In this document: positions 14,774 through 22,895 of the stretch, piece after piece
Layout of the letters: the number at the start of each line of letters is the position of its first letter
Numbering within the stretch: position 1 is the stretch's first letter
NCBI GenBank assembly: GCA_900542875.1
Contig: UQPH01000023.1
Location: 1-22,984, forward strand
Direction: 5' to 3'
Length of the DNA stretch: 22,984 nucleotides
From: an uncultured Eubacterium sp.
Lineage (GTDB): Bacteria; Bacillota; Clostridia; Oscillospirales; Acutalibacteraceae
Made by a program: the position numbers and the translations under genes
The notes under the pieces: model-generated
What the model saw: only the letters and a program-made list of their open reading frames with translations
Databases searched by the model: none
What the model was told of the DNA's origin: nothing

Positions 14774-15850
14774 ATGGAGTTTTTATCAACATTTTTTGAA
14801 ACGGCAAACATAGGGGTAGTTGTTTTGCTGTTCATCGTCGGTCTTGTTTTCATCATTAAGGGCGGCGACTGGTTCGTTGACAGTGCGAGTTGGATTGCAG
14901 AAGTGCTCGGTGTTCCTAAGTTTGTTATCGGTGCCACAATAGTTTCCCTTGCCACAACGTTGCCGGAAATGATAGTGTCTGTCGTTGCTTCCGTTGACGG
15001 CAAAGTGGATATGGCAGCAGGCAATGCCGTCGGTTCGGTTACAGCCAATACGGCTATGATTATGGGTATATTTATAGTGTGTATGCCTTTTGCTCAAAAA
15101 AGAAAAGAATTTGCGCCTAAGGCTCTTATGATGCTCGGCGCAGCCGTTGCACTTACTCTGGGTTCTGCTTTAACGGGCATTGTTACCGTTCCGGGTCTTG
15201 AGGGTCAGTATCATACGCTTTCAAATATCGGTGTTATTGTACTTTTTGCAATTTTCATTGCTTTCTTTATCGAGAACTTTATTTCTATGAAAAACAGTTC
15301 GACTCAGATTGAGCCGAGCCCGACAAATATCGGACTTCAGGAAGAGGACGATGTAGTTCCCACAAAGCAGACGGCGACTCCCGGCGAATGGATTAAAAAT
15401 GTGGCTATGTTTATCATAGGCGCTCTTTTGGTGGTTGCCGGTGCTCAGCTTCTCATTAACGGCGGTACAAGAATCGCAGAGGAAATGGGCATAAGCGAAA
15501 GAGTAATCGCAGTAATAGCAGTTGCTATCGGAACATCGCTTCCCGAACTTGTTACCACCATTACCGCTCTTCGTAAGAAAGAGGGCGCTTTGTCGGTAGG
15601 TAATATCCTCGGCGCAAATATTATAGACCTTACACTTATACTTCCCATTTGTTCTTTCGTTTCTATGGGTAAGGGTCAGGGTTCGCTTCTTGTTTCTACC
15701 GGCTCTGTCTTTGATATGTATATCTGTATTGCGGCCGTTGCGTTAGCTGTTATTCCTACAATCATCACAAAGAAATTTCAACGCTGGCAGGGTATCGTAT
15801 CCCTTTTGGGTTATCTTGCTTATGTTGTTTACACATTTGCCGCAGCATAA
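14774..15850 (+). CDS. Calcium/sodium antiporter (CaCA family)
   Basis: The 358-residue membrane protein has the duplicated alpha-repeat plan of Ca2+/cation exchangers, which expel Ca2+ in exchange for Na+ or H+. Repeat 1 contains GATIVSLATTLPE (Glu65) and GNAVGSVTANTAMIMG (Asn92). Repeat 2 contains VAIGTSLPE and GNILGANIIDLTLIL. The Glu pair and the Asn/Asp asymmetry correspond to the ion-binding residues known from NCX_Mj. A polar cytosolic loop (about 175-208) separates the two halves of roughly five helices each. The first GS-N-I motif is degenerate (GSVTANT). GAAAGGA precedes the ATG. No clear promoter was found in the 75-base gap before it. It may be co-transcribed with the CapA-like gene 57 bases downstream. 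Confidence 0.92.
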   Translation: MEFLSTFFETANIGVVVLLFIVGLVFIIKGGDWFVDSASWIAEVLGVPKFVIGATIVSLATTLPEMIVSVVASVDGKVDMAAGNAVGSVTANTAMIMGIFIVCMPFAQKRKEFAPKALMMLGAAVALTLGSALTGIVTVPGLEGQYHTLSNIGVIVLFAIFIAFFIENFISMKNSSTQIEPSPTNIGLQEEDDVVPTKQTATPGEWIKNVAMFIIGALLVVAGAQLLINGGTRIAEEMGISERVIAVIAVAIGTSLPELVTTITALRKKEGALSVGNILGANIIDLTLILPICSFVSMGKGQGSLLVSTGSVFDMYICIAAVALAVIPTIITKKFQRWQGIVSLLGYLAYVVYTFAAA

Positions 15851-15907
15851 GATATATTGCTCGGTGATGACTCGTATTTGTGCGAATTAAAATAAGAGGA
15901 TACTGTT

Positions 15908-17107
15908 ATGTCAGAAAACAGAAAATCAAAAAAGAATTTGCTCTCTGTCATTATTCCGATAGCTTTAGCCGTAGCGGTTATTCTCGGATTGGCAGTAAGC
16001 GGTAATATTACTAAAAAAAGAGACCTTGATAATCCTACTGCGAGCGTGTCTCAGGCGGTGCCGCAGACAACGGTTGCACCCGACACAAAGGTTAATATCG
16101 TTGCCGTGGGAGATAATCTTATTCACAATACTCTCATCGCCGCAGGTGAGCAGGAGGACGGCACAAGGGATTATTCCTCTTTTTATGAGAATATGAAACC
16201 GTATATCTCTGCCGCCGATATGGCTGTGATAGACCAGGAAACTTTGCTCGGCGGCTCTGCTTTTGAGTATTCGGGTTATCCTTGTTTTAACACTCCGTGG
16301 GAAGTCGGAGAGGCTGAGATTAACGCAGGTTTTAATGTGTTTACCTGTGCAACGAATCATGTGCTGGATATGCAAAAGTTTGCCGGTGTTTCAAAGGAAC
16401 TGGAGTTCTTTTCCAATCATCCCGAGGTTACCTATGTCGGCATTAACGGCAGTGAGGAAGAGTATAATACCGTTAAGTATAAGGAGATAAACGGAATCAA
16501 GTTTGCACTTCTTAATTATACTTACGGAACAAACGGCATTACATTGCCCGATGATAAGCCTTGGTGCGTTGATATGCTTAATGAAGATAAGGTTGTCAGC
16601 GATATTAAAACGGCTCGTGAAAATGCCGATGTGGTTATTTTCTTCCCTCATTGGGGAACGGAAAACAGCCACGAGATTAACGACGAGCAGAGGCATTATG
16701 TTGAGCTCTGTTCCGAACTCGGCGTAGATATAGTAATCGGCGGTCATCCCCATGTTCTTCAGCCTGTTGAATGGGTTACGAATGAGGAGACGGGTAAGAA
16801 GATGATTGTTTACTATTCGCTTGGTAATTTTATTTCGCACCAAATTAATCTTAATCAGATGTGCGGCGGTATGGCAGAGATTACCGTTGAGAGAGTGAAC
16901 GGAGAAATTCAAATTACTTCGGCTAAACTTGCTCCGGTTATTGACTTTTATCAACGCTCGGGTGACGGCTTTAGATTTTCTGTATACAGACTTTCGGATT
17001 ATACGGACGAGCTTGCCGCAAAGCAGGCACAAAGCGGCGCAACCGTGGAATATTTTACCGACCTGTCAAAGAAAGTTGTGTCCGAGGAATTTCTCGACTT
17101 AAACTGA
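15908..17107 (+). CDS. CapA family protein (poly-gamma-glutamate synthesis/metallophosphoesterase-like)
   Basis: The 399-residue protein has a basic N-terminus and one hydrophobic segment (about 12-33) that should anchor it in the membrane, a Ser/Thr/Pro linker (about 40-58), and an extracellular CapA domain. The CapA motifs are complete: VAVGDNLIH (~65-73), CATNHVLD, FFPHWGTE, VIGGHPHVLQPVE and YYSLGNFISHQ. These are the metal-ligand positions of the calcineurin-like fold. CapA takes part in poly-gamma-glutamate export in bacilli, but lone CapA paralogues without capBCE, as here, are common in Clostridia and their role is not established. AAGAGGA precedes the ATG. Confidence 0.9.
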   Translation: MSENRKSKKNLLSVIIPIALAVAVILGLAVSGNITKKRDLDNPTASVSQAVPQTTVAPDTKVNIVAVGDNLIHNTLIAAGEQEDGTRDYSSFYENMKPYISAADMAVIDQETLLGGSAFEYSGYPCFNTPWEVGEAEINAGFNVFTCATNHVLDMQKFAGVSKELEFFSNHPEVTYVGINGSEEEYNTVKYKEINGIKFALLNYTYGTNGITLPDDKPWCVDMLNEDKVVSDIKTARENADVVIFFPHWGTENSHEINDEQRHYVELCSELGVDIVIGGHPHVLQPVEWVTNEETGKKMIVYYSLGNFISHQINLNQMCGGMAEITVERVNGEIQITSAKLAPVIDFYQRSGDGFRFSVYRLSDYTDELAAKQAQSGATVEYFTDLSKKVVSEEFLDLN

Positions 17108-17122
17108 TTTAATATTTTTAAT

Positions 17123-17156
17123 AAAAGCAATGTTCGATTTGTGAACATTGCTTTTT
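17123..17156 (+). terminator. Rho-independent terminator after the CapA-family gene
   Basis: AAAAGCAATGTTC (17123-17135) pairs perfectly with GAACATTGCTTTT (17143-17155) around a 7-nt loop and ends in T. Confidence 0.88.
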
Positions 17157-17165
17157 GATTGCTTA

Positions 17166-17201
17166 AAAACCCTGCTTCGGCTTTTGCCGAAACAGGGTTT
17201 T
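17166..17201 (-). terminator. Terminator of the two-component operon, usable from both strands
   Basis: AAAACCCTGCTTCGG (17166-17180) and CCGAAACAGGGTTTT (17187-17201) form a 15-bp stem with one mismatch and a 6-nt loop. It begins 10 bases after the response regulator stop, and the minus strand reads into TTTTT. Confidence 0.88.
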
Positions 17202-17211
17202 CGCTTTTGAC

Positions 17212-17916
17212 TTATTTATTAAATCTGTATCCTTTGCCCCAGACGGTGTTTATCAGTTCCATGTTGTTATCAACAGCAAAAAGTTTTTCACGCACTCGGT
17301 TAATGTGTACGGTTACGGTCGAGGTGTCGCCGTTTGAATCGTACTTCCATATTTTATTCAGCAACTCGTTTTTGCTAAATACCGTATCCGGACTTTGCGC
17401 AAGCATTGCAAGCAGGTCGAATTCTTTATTTGTGAATGTTATCTCCTGATTTTCGAAAAAAACTCTGCGTGATTGTTTGTCTATTTTTAGCGAATCTATC
17501 TCGATTATGTTGGATTTTTGTCCTGCGGCGAGCGTGGTCAGCCGCTCGTATCTGTTTATGTGTGCTATGACTCTTGCTACCAGTTCGGACGGACTGAACG
17601 GTTTTACTATATAATCGTCCGCACCGAATCCGAGTCCCTTTATCTTGTCCAAATCGTCACGCTTTGCACTGACGAAAATAATCGGAATGTCGCTGAATTT
17701 TCTTATTCTTTGGCATATTTCCATTCCGTCAATTCCGGGGAGCATTATGTCGAGGATTATCAAATTGTAGTTGTTTGCTCTTGCCATTTCAAGGCCGATA
17801 AGCCCGTCGCCCGCCGTGCTTATGTTAAAGCCGTTAGCTTCGAGATAATCCTTTTCAAGCCTGGTTATATTTTCATCGTCCTCTACTATAAGAATTCTTT
17901 TTTTACCGTCAATCAT
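17212..17916 (-). CDS. OmpR/PhoB-family response regulator
   Basis: The 234-residue DNA-binding regulator is paired with the adjacent kinase. The receiver domain (about 6-120) has Asp13/Asp14, the phospho-acceptor Asp56 in ILDIMLPGIDG, Ser83 and Lys105 in IVKPFSP. The winged-helix domain (about 133-233) contains LTNKEFDLLAMLAQ-type helices and the typical ending (TVTVHINRVREKL, TVWGKGYRF). All phosphotransfer residues are intact. GGAGGTC lies upstream of the ATG, and its start overlaps the end of the kinase gene by 8 bases. The target genes are unknown; nothing in the immediate surroundings gives a clear clue. Confidence 0.95.
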   Translation of the reverse strand: MIDGKKRILIVEDDENITRLEKDYLEANGFNISTAGDGLIGLEMARANNYNLIILDIMLPGIDGMEICQRIRKFSDIPIIFVSAKRDDLDKIKGLGFGADDYIVKPFSPSELVARVIAHINRYERLTTLAAGQKSNIIEIDSLKIDKQSRRVFFENQEITFTNKEFDLLAMLAQSPDTVFSKNELLNKIWKYDSNGDTSTVTVHINRVREKLFAVDNNMELINTVWGKGYRFNK

Positions 17917-19435
17917 TGTTGTTGACCTCCTTGATCACTTTGTTTAGTGATATAAGTATCGTTGTGTTTTTGCCCTCGTTGCTCGTTGCCCAAATGTGTC
18001 CGCCGTGCTGTTCAACTATTTCTTTGCACACCGCAAGACCTATTCCGCTTCCGTCGCTCACCCTTGTTCTTGCTTGGTCGGCTCTGTAAAAGGTTTCAAA
18101 AATGTGCGAAATGTTCTTGTCGCTTATGCCGATACCGTTGTCCTCAAGGGCTATTATGACCGATTTGTCATAGCCTGTCAAAGTTATTGTCAGTTTTCCG
18201 TCACGAGCCTTTGAGGCATATTTAATCGAATTTGATATGATGTTCATCAAAACTCTTGAAAACCTTGGAGCGTCAAGGTTTACGATTATGTGTTTGTCCT
18301 CTTCTTTTGGCTCTTTGTATTCGATTGTATAGTTGTTTTTCTTAGCCGTATATTTTGCTTCACTGACATAATCGCTTAAGAATTCGTGAAGATTTATCTC
18401 CTGTTTGTTGAGTTCTATGCTTCTTCGCTCCAAAAGTGAAATTGTTTGAAGTTCATTCAGCAGTCGCTCTATATCGTTTGCGGAGTTATATATGGTTTGG
18501 ATATATTCCTTTTGTTTTTCGGGGGTATTTGCTATTCCGTCTCGCAGACCCTCGACATAGCCCTTGATTGAGGTTAAAGGCGTTCTTAAATCGTGGGCTA
18601 TTCCCGCCGTCATCTGCTTTCGGGATTCTTCCATTTCCTCTCTTTGCTTTATTGACTCTTTGAGTCTTGCCGCCATTTCGTTTACCGCTTTTACGGTAAT
18701 GCCTATTTCATTGCTTGAATCATAGTCGATGCGATAGTCGAGATTGCCGCTTGATATTTCTTCGATTCCGTCGGTGAGTTTTTTCATAGGCTTTGTGATT
18801 GTCTGTGCGGTTATAAGCGACATTATTATGATTGACAGAATGAGGATTAATATTATCACCAGCATTATGATTGAGGTTCTTGTCGAAATCAGTCGTGATG
18901 ATTTTGAATTATTGGAGGCGAGATTGCCTACCGTGTAATCGGTGCTTGTGATAAATATTGTGTAAGAAGTGTTGTCTTTTTTTGCGTGAGTGATGATGAG
19001 CAGTCCGTTATCGCCGAAATAATTCAGATTCTCGTCTTGGTCGAAGGTGGTTATGCTCTGTGCCTTTTGCAGTATTTCTTTTTTGGGCTTTCTCGAAAAA
19101 TATTCGCCGTTGTCTTTTTGTATAAAAATGTCGGCGCCTACCGTTTCTATATCATCGTATATTTCGCTTAATTTTTCCTCTTTTATGTCTGCCGTGTCAT
19201 CGCTCGTAAGTTCCATGGTTATCGCCGATACGGTTTGGGACCATTGCACTTGATTTAGCAGCGAATAGTTTTTTGTGTTGACGCTGGAGAAGTTGTAAAA
19301 ATTCGGCAGAAAAATATTGAGCAGCAACGCCAGTACACCGGTCATAATAATTGCCGCCGCTATGCCCGATATGGCGGCAACCGCAACTCTTGTTTTGATT
19401 TTCAGATTTTTTGATTTATGCTTTTTAACTTTCAT
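17909..19435 (-). CDS. Sensor histidine kinase
   Basis: The 508-residue membrane kinase starts with a basic stretch (KVKKHKSKNLKIKTR), then TM1 (about 18-42), an extracytoplasmic sensor region (about 43-186), TM2 (about 188-210), HAMP (about 210-262) and the kinase core. The H-box MTAGIAHDLRTPLTSIKGY carries the phospho-acceptor His281. The N-box (NIISNSIKYAS), G1 (EDNGIGIS) and G2 (GSGIGLAVC) motifs are complete. The sensor region is Ser/Asp/Asn-rich and matches no domain I can name. The start has a weak ribosome binding site (GGGTAAAAAG). It is the first gene of the kinase-regulator operon and is divergent from nrdD. Confidence 0.93.
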   Translation of the reverse strand: MKVKKHKSKNLKIKTRVAVAAISGIAAAIIMTGVLALLLNIFLPNFYNFSSVNTKNYSLLNQVQWSQTVSAITMELTSDDTADIKEEKLSEIYDDIETVGADIFIQKDNGEYFSRKPKKEILQKAQSITTFDQDENLNYFGDNGLLIITHAKKDNTSYTIFITSTDYTVGNLASNNSKSSRLISTRTSIIMLVIILILILSIIIMSLITAQTITKPMKKLTDGIEEISSGNLDYRIDYDSSNEIGITVKAVNEMAARLKESIKQREEMEESRKQMTAGIAHDLRTPLTSIKGYVEGLRDGIANTPEKQKEYIQTIYNSANDIERLLNELQTISLLERRSIELNKQEINLHEFLSDYVSEAKYTAKKNNYTIEYKEPKEEDKHIIVNLDAPRFSRVLMNIISNSIKYASKARDGKLTITLTGYDKSVIIALEDNGIGISDKNISHIFETFYRADQARTRVSDGSGIGLAVCKEIVEQHGGHIWATSNEGKNTTILISLNKVIKEVNNND

Positions 19436-19537
19436 CTTTTTACCCGTTAAATTTAAGTAAACCCCTGCGGTTTATATTATAATCATTTTAACCTTTTTTC
19501 GCTCATTATTCAAGATGTATTTGTTGAACGATTTTCT

Positions 19538-19556
19538 ATATTACAAATTGTAATAT
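19538..19556. promoter_or_regulatory. 19-nt palindrome of unknown partner
   Basis: ATATTACAA, one A, TTGTAATAT. Its inner arms TTACAA/TTGTAA are the same as those of the palindrome at 19739-19754, but spaced by one base instead of two. It lies upstream of both genes and could serve either. Confidence 0.45.
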
Positions 19557-19654
19557 ATATCTTTTTGCAGGGTATTGAAAACGCCGAAAATTGGGGATTT
19601 GGTAAAAAATGAATTACTACATTTCGTATTAAATTTTAATCATAGCAAATTTTA

Positions 19655-19670
19655 TCACAATATATTGTGT
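19655..19670. promoter_or_regulatory. NrdR-box-like operator 1
   Basis: TCACAATATATTGTGT agrees with the NrdR box consensus acaCwAtATaTwGtgt at 15 of 16 positions, including the whole CWATATATWG core. It sits about 18 bases upstream of the nrdD -35 element. NrdR is the ATP-cone repressor of ribonucleotide reductase genes. Confidence 0.75.
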
Positions 19671-19687
19671 TTTTTTGCCAAAATCTA

Positions 19688-19716
19688 TTGACTTAATCAC
19701 AAGCATTTGGTATTAT
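19688..19716 (+). promoter_or_regulatory. Sigma-A type promoter of nrdD
   Basis: TTGACT (19688-19693), a 17-nt spacer and TATTAT (19711-19716). Predicted transcription start is near 19723, leaving a leader of about 84 nt. Confidence 0.8.
19697..19712. promoter_or_regulatory. Degenerate NrdR-box-like operator 2
   Basis: TCACAAGCATTTGGTA keeps the outer CAA/TTG of the NrdR core but not its ATAT centre. Its centre is 42 bp (about four helical turns) from box 1 and it overlaps the -35/-10 spacer, where a repressor site is expected. Weak by sequence alone. Confidence 0.4.
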
Positions 19717-19738
19717 GTTAAAGGTTTCGTTTATAAGA

Positions 19739-19754
19739 GTTACAAATTTGTAAC
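19739..19754. promoter_or_regulatory. Perfect 16-bp palindrome in the nrdD leader
   Basis: GTTACAAATTTGTAAC lies at about +17 to +32 of the predicted nrdD transcript. No T tract follows, so it is more likely an operator than a terminator. The binding protein is unknown. Confidence 0.5.
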
Positions 19755-19806
19755 AGACACAACTCGGCTTACGCATCCGAGAAATTTACGGTAAAGGGGA
19801 ATGGAC

Positions 19807-22008
19807 ATGAATATTATTAAGCGTAACGGCTCCGAAGCGGTATTTGATTTGAATAAGATTATTGTTGCCGTTTCAAAGGCTAACCAGGCGTGCGAAAAGA
19901 AAGAACTTTCACAGGGACAGATTAACGACATCGCAGAGTATGTAGAGTTCAAAATCGGAAAGGCAAACCGTGCACTTTCGGTAGAGGAAATTCAGGATAT
20001 TGTCGAGGACCAGATTATGGCGCAGGGCGCATTTGAGGTAGCAAAGCGTTATGTTAAGTACCGTTATACCCGTTCGCTCGTTCGTAAGGCAAATACAACC
20101 GATAATCAGATTCTCTCTCTTATAGAGTGCAATAACGAGGAAGTTAAGCAGGAGAACTCCAATAAAAATCCTACGGTAAATTCCGTTCAGCGTGATTATA
20201 TGGCAGGCGAAGTGTCGAAGGATATTACAAAGAGAATTCTTCTTCCGCAGGATATTGTCGAGGCTCACGAGAACGGCATTATTCACTTCCATGATGCCGA
20301 CTATTTCGCACAGCATATGCATAACTGTGACCTTGTAAATCTTGAGGATATGCTCCAAAACGGTACGGTTATTTCCGATACAATGATTGAAAAACCGCAC
20401 AGTTTTTCAACTGCCTGCAATATCGCCACTCAGATTATCGCACAGGTTGCGTCGTCTCAGTACGGCGGGCAGTCTATCTCTCTTACTCATCTTGCACCGT
20501 TTGTTCAGATCAGCAGGGAGAAGATTCGTAAGCAGGTAATCGATGAGGCTGTGGATTTCGGCAGTGAGCTTACGGAAGAAAAGATTGATAAGATTACCGA
20601 GCGCAGACTTCGTGACGAGGTGTCAAGAGGCGTTCAGACCATTCAGTATCAGGTCGTTACCCTTCTTACAACAAACGGTCAGGCTCCGTTCGTTACAGTG
20701 TTTATGTACCTTAACGAGGCAAAGAACGAGCAGGAGAAGAAGGACCTTGCTCTTATTATTGAGGAAACGCTCAAACAGAGAATTCAGGGCGTTAAAAATG
20801 AGAGCGGAGTATGGGTTACTCCCGCATTTCCTAAACTTATTTATGTTCTTGAAAACGATAATGTTAACGAGGATTCGGAATATTTCTATCTTACCGAACT
20901 TGCCGCTAAGTGCACCGCAAAGAGAATGGTACCCGATTATGTCAGCGAAAAGGTTATGCTCGACCTTAAAGGCGATGTGTATACTCCGATGGGTTGCCGC
21001 TCGTTCCTTACTCCCGACAGATTTACCGAGGCTGGAGTCGGCAATATCGCAAGAGCAAAGAATTATGTCGAGGGCAAGAAAAAGTATTACGGCAGATTCA
21101 ATCAGGGCGTTGTTACTATTAACCTTGTTGATGTCGCTTGCACAAGCGGCGGCGATATGACAAAATTCTGGCAGATTTTTGACGAGAGACTTAATCTTTG
21201 CTATCGTGCTTTGATGTGCCGCCATAACAGATTAAAGGGCACATTGTCAGACGCCGCACCGATTTTGTGGCAGCACGGAGCGCTTGCAAGACTCGATAAG
21301 GGCGAGCCGATAGACCGACTTCTCTATGACGGATATTCGACCATTTCGCTCGGCTATGCCGGACTTTACGAGTGCACAAAGTACATGACCGGCAAATCGC
21401 ATACCGACGAAAACGGCGGAAAAGAATTTGCTCTTTCCGTAATGAGGCATATGAACGAGGCTTGTGATAAGTGGAAGGAGGAGACAAATATTGACTTCTC
21501 TATCTACGGCACACCGCTTGAATCTACTACATATAAGTTTGCAAAATGCCTGCAAAAGAGATTTGGTATCATTAAGGGCGTAACCGATAAGAATTATATC
21601 ACCAATTCATATCATGTTCATGTTACTGAAAAGATTGACGCATTTACAAAACTTAAGTTTGAGAGCGAATTTCAGGCTCTCTCACCGGGCGGCGCAATCT
21701 CTTATGTCGAGGTTCCCAATATGCAGGATAATATTCCTGCCGTGCTTCAGGTAATGCGATTTATATATGATAATATTATGTACGCAGAACTTAATACAAA
21801 GAGCGATTACTGTCAGTGTTGCGGCTATGACGGCGAGATAAAAATCGTTGAGGACGAGCACGGAAAACTTATTTGGAGATGCCCTAACTGCGGCAATGAG
21901 GATCAGGATAAGATGAATGTTGCACGCCGTACCTGCGGCTATATCGGCACTCAGTTTTGGAATCAGGGCAGAACGCAGGAAATTAAGGACAGAGTTTTGC
22001 ACCTGTAA
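19807..22008 (+). CDS. nrdD: Anaerobic (class III) ribonucleoside-triphosphate reductase
   Basis: The 733-residue oxygen-sensitive enzyme makes deoxyribonucleotides with a glycyl radical. An N-terminal ATP-cone (about 1-92, MNIIKRNGSEAVFDLNKI) gives allosteric control. The central barrel contains HMHNCDLVNLEDMLQNG and MGCRSFLTP, with active-site cysteines. The C-terminus has four zinc ligands in CQCCG and CPNCG, and the glycyl-radical loop RRTCGYIGTQFWNQGR with radical Gly at about 711. I chose ATG 19807, six bases after GGGGA; ATG 19801 is in frame but abuts the ribosome binding site. The activase gene nrdG, often adjacent, is not present before the terminator. Confidence 0.96.
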   Translation: MNIIKRNGSEAVFDLNKIIVAVSKANQACEKKELSQGQINDIAEYVEFKIGKANRALSVEEIQDIVEDQIMAQGAFEVAKRYVKYRYTRSLVRKANTTDNQILSLIECNNEEVKQENSNKNPTVNSVQRDYMAGEVSKDITKRILLPQDIVEAHENGIIHFHDADYFAQHMHNCDLVNLEDMLQNGTVISDTMIEKPHSFSTACNIATQIIAQVASSQYGGQSISLTHLAPFVQISREKIRKQVIDEAVDFGSELTEEKIDKITERRLRDEVSRGVQTIQYQVVTLLTTNGQAPFVTVFMYLNEAKNEQEKKDLALIIEETLKQRIQGVKNESGVWVTPAFPKLIYVLENDNVNEDSEYFYLTELAAKCTAKRMVPDYVSEKVMLDLKGDVYTPMGCRSFLTPDRFTEAGVGNIARAKNYVEGKKKYYGRFNQGVVTINLVDVACTSGGDMTKFWQIFDERLNLCYRALMCRHNRLKGTLSDAAPILWQHGALARLDKGEPIDRLLYDGYSTISLGYAGLYECTKYMTGKSHTDENGGKEFALSVMRHMNEACDKWKEETNIDFSIYGTPLESTTYKFAKCLQKRFGIIKGVTDKNYITNSYHVHVTEKIDAFTKLKFESEFQALSPGGAISYVEVPNMQDNIPAVLQVMRFIYDNIMYAELNTKSDYCQCCGYDGEIKIVEDEHGKLIWRCPNCGNEDQDKMNVARRTCGYIGTQFWNQGRTQEIKDRVLHL

Positions 22009-22024
22009 TTTAATAACAAATACC

Positions 22025-22060
22025 AAACGGCTTGAGCATTGCACCCAAGCCGTTTTTTTT
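22025..22060 (+). terminator. Rho-independent terminator after nrdD
   Basis: AAACGGCTTG (22025-22034) and CAAGCCGTTT (22046-22055) form a perfect 10-bp stem with an 11-nt loop and run into eight T (22053-22060). Confidence 0.93.
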
Positions 22061-22186
22061 GCGGAAATTTATAATAAAAAGCACAATTTTTTAATTGTCA
22101 CATTTTGATGTCAAGGGATAAAATTAAATTTTTTGCATAGATTTTGACATTTTTTGTCGTTTTTATAGCACATTTTTGCATTTCGC

Positions 22187-22216
22187 TTGATTTGGAATAT
22201 AAAAATTTGATATTAT
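22187..22216 (+). promoter_or_regulatory. Possible promoter of the SUFU-domain gene
   Basis: TTGATT (22187-22192), an 18-nt spacer and TATTAT (22211-22216) in a very AT-rich 237-bp gap. TTGACA at 22144-22149 is an alternative -35, but no -10 is well placed for it. Confidence 0.45.
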
Positions 22217-22297
22217 AAAAATAAATATTTAGTGAAAAATGTAGCATAACGGCAACACAACAGAGCCGTTTCGTTGTAAATTGAAAGGAAAAATAAA

Positions 22298-22864
22298 ATG
22301 AACCCAATTAACAAAGAAATTGCAAACAATGTTTTTGAAATTTTTAATACAAAACCAAAAGTTGTCAGATATGCAAACGATGACAACAATAAGTCAATTG
22401 ATATAGTTATATGTAATAACAGTCCGTGCGACGGAGTATCTTCATTTGCAACAATAGGACTGTTTAATACAGATATTAATTTGAGAAACAATGATAGAGT
22501 TTTAAGAACTGAAATTCTCGCTGCGTGTGCGTCTGATGTTGCAGAGTTCAGTAACATAATTTCAATTGCTGCATTTGAAATTATGGACATCAATACCGCT
22601 TACCCGGGATTCATATTAAATGATATTGTTTCCTTATATAACGGCAACACTGATATGAAACACATATTGTTGACTTATCCTTTTTTATGGGAAAATATTA
22701 ACACTGTGGATTTTGACAAATTTGTTCTTGCCTTTTTAATGGCAATTCCTATTTCTGATACCGAAAGAAATTTTTGCAATGAACACGGACTTGACGCATT
22801 AGAAACAATTTTTGAAGAAAAACAGATTGATATATTTGATATATATCGAAAAAGCACAATATAA
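22298..22864 (+). CDS. Suppressor-of-fused (SUFU) domain protein, probable immunity protein
   Basis: The 188-residue cytosolic protein matches bacterial SUFU-domain proteins over its full length: VVRYANDDNNKSIDI (22-36), GVSSFATIGL (46-55), MKHILLTYPFLW (120-131), LAFLMAIPISDTER (144-157) and the C-terminal ALETIFEEKQIDIFD (167-181). Established comparative work places many bacterial SUFU proteins among immunity proteins that neutralise polymorphic toxins; no toxin is visible here, so this role is inference. Its DNA is clearly more AT-rich than nrdD (37 G/C of 120 in 22321-22440 against 28 of 60 in 20641-20700), suggesting acquired DNA. AAAGGA (22284-22289) precedes the ATG. Confidence 0.82.
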   Translation: MNPINKEIANNVFEIFNTKPKVVRYANDDNNKSIDIVICNNSPCDGVSSFATIGLFNTDINLRNNDRVLRTEILAACASDVAEFSNIISIAAFEIMDINTAYPGFILNDIVSLYNGNTDMKHILLTYPFLWENINTVDFDKFVLAFLMAIPISDTERNFCNEHGLDALETIFEEKQIDIFDIYRKSTI

Positions 22865-22895
22865 TATGATTTTACTGATTTGAGGAGAATTTATT

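Larger units (their letters stand above)
19436..19806. other. 371-bp divergent regulatory region between kinase and nrdD genes
   Basis: No coding region is apparent. It holds, left to right: a possible minus-strand -10 element for the kinase (TATAAT, plus coordinates 19476-19481; no good -35), a 19-nt palindrome (19538-19556), an NrdR-like box (19655-19670), the nrdD promoter (19688-19716) with a degenerate second NrdR box inside it, a perfect 16-bp palindrome (19739-19754), and the nrdD ribosome binding site GGGGA (19796-19800). Confidence 0.7.

Noticed and set aside
14239..15048. A 269-codon open frame on the minus strand rich in Ser, Gln and Thr.
   Set aside because: It is the antisense of the Asp/Cys-rich zinc-ribbon gene and the start of the antiporter gene; its low complexity mirrors the GAT/TGC codons and it has no ribosome binding site or family resemblance.
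16391..17032. A 213-codon minus-strand open frame opposite the CapA-family gene.
   Set aside because: The sense strand encodes all CapA motifs; the antisense product is featureless.
22086..22101. ACAATT/AATTGT inverted repeat in the nrdD-SUFU gap.
   Set aside because: Short AT-only pairing in an AT-rich stretch; expected by chance.
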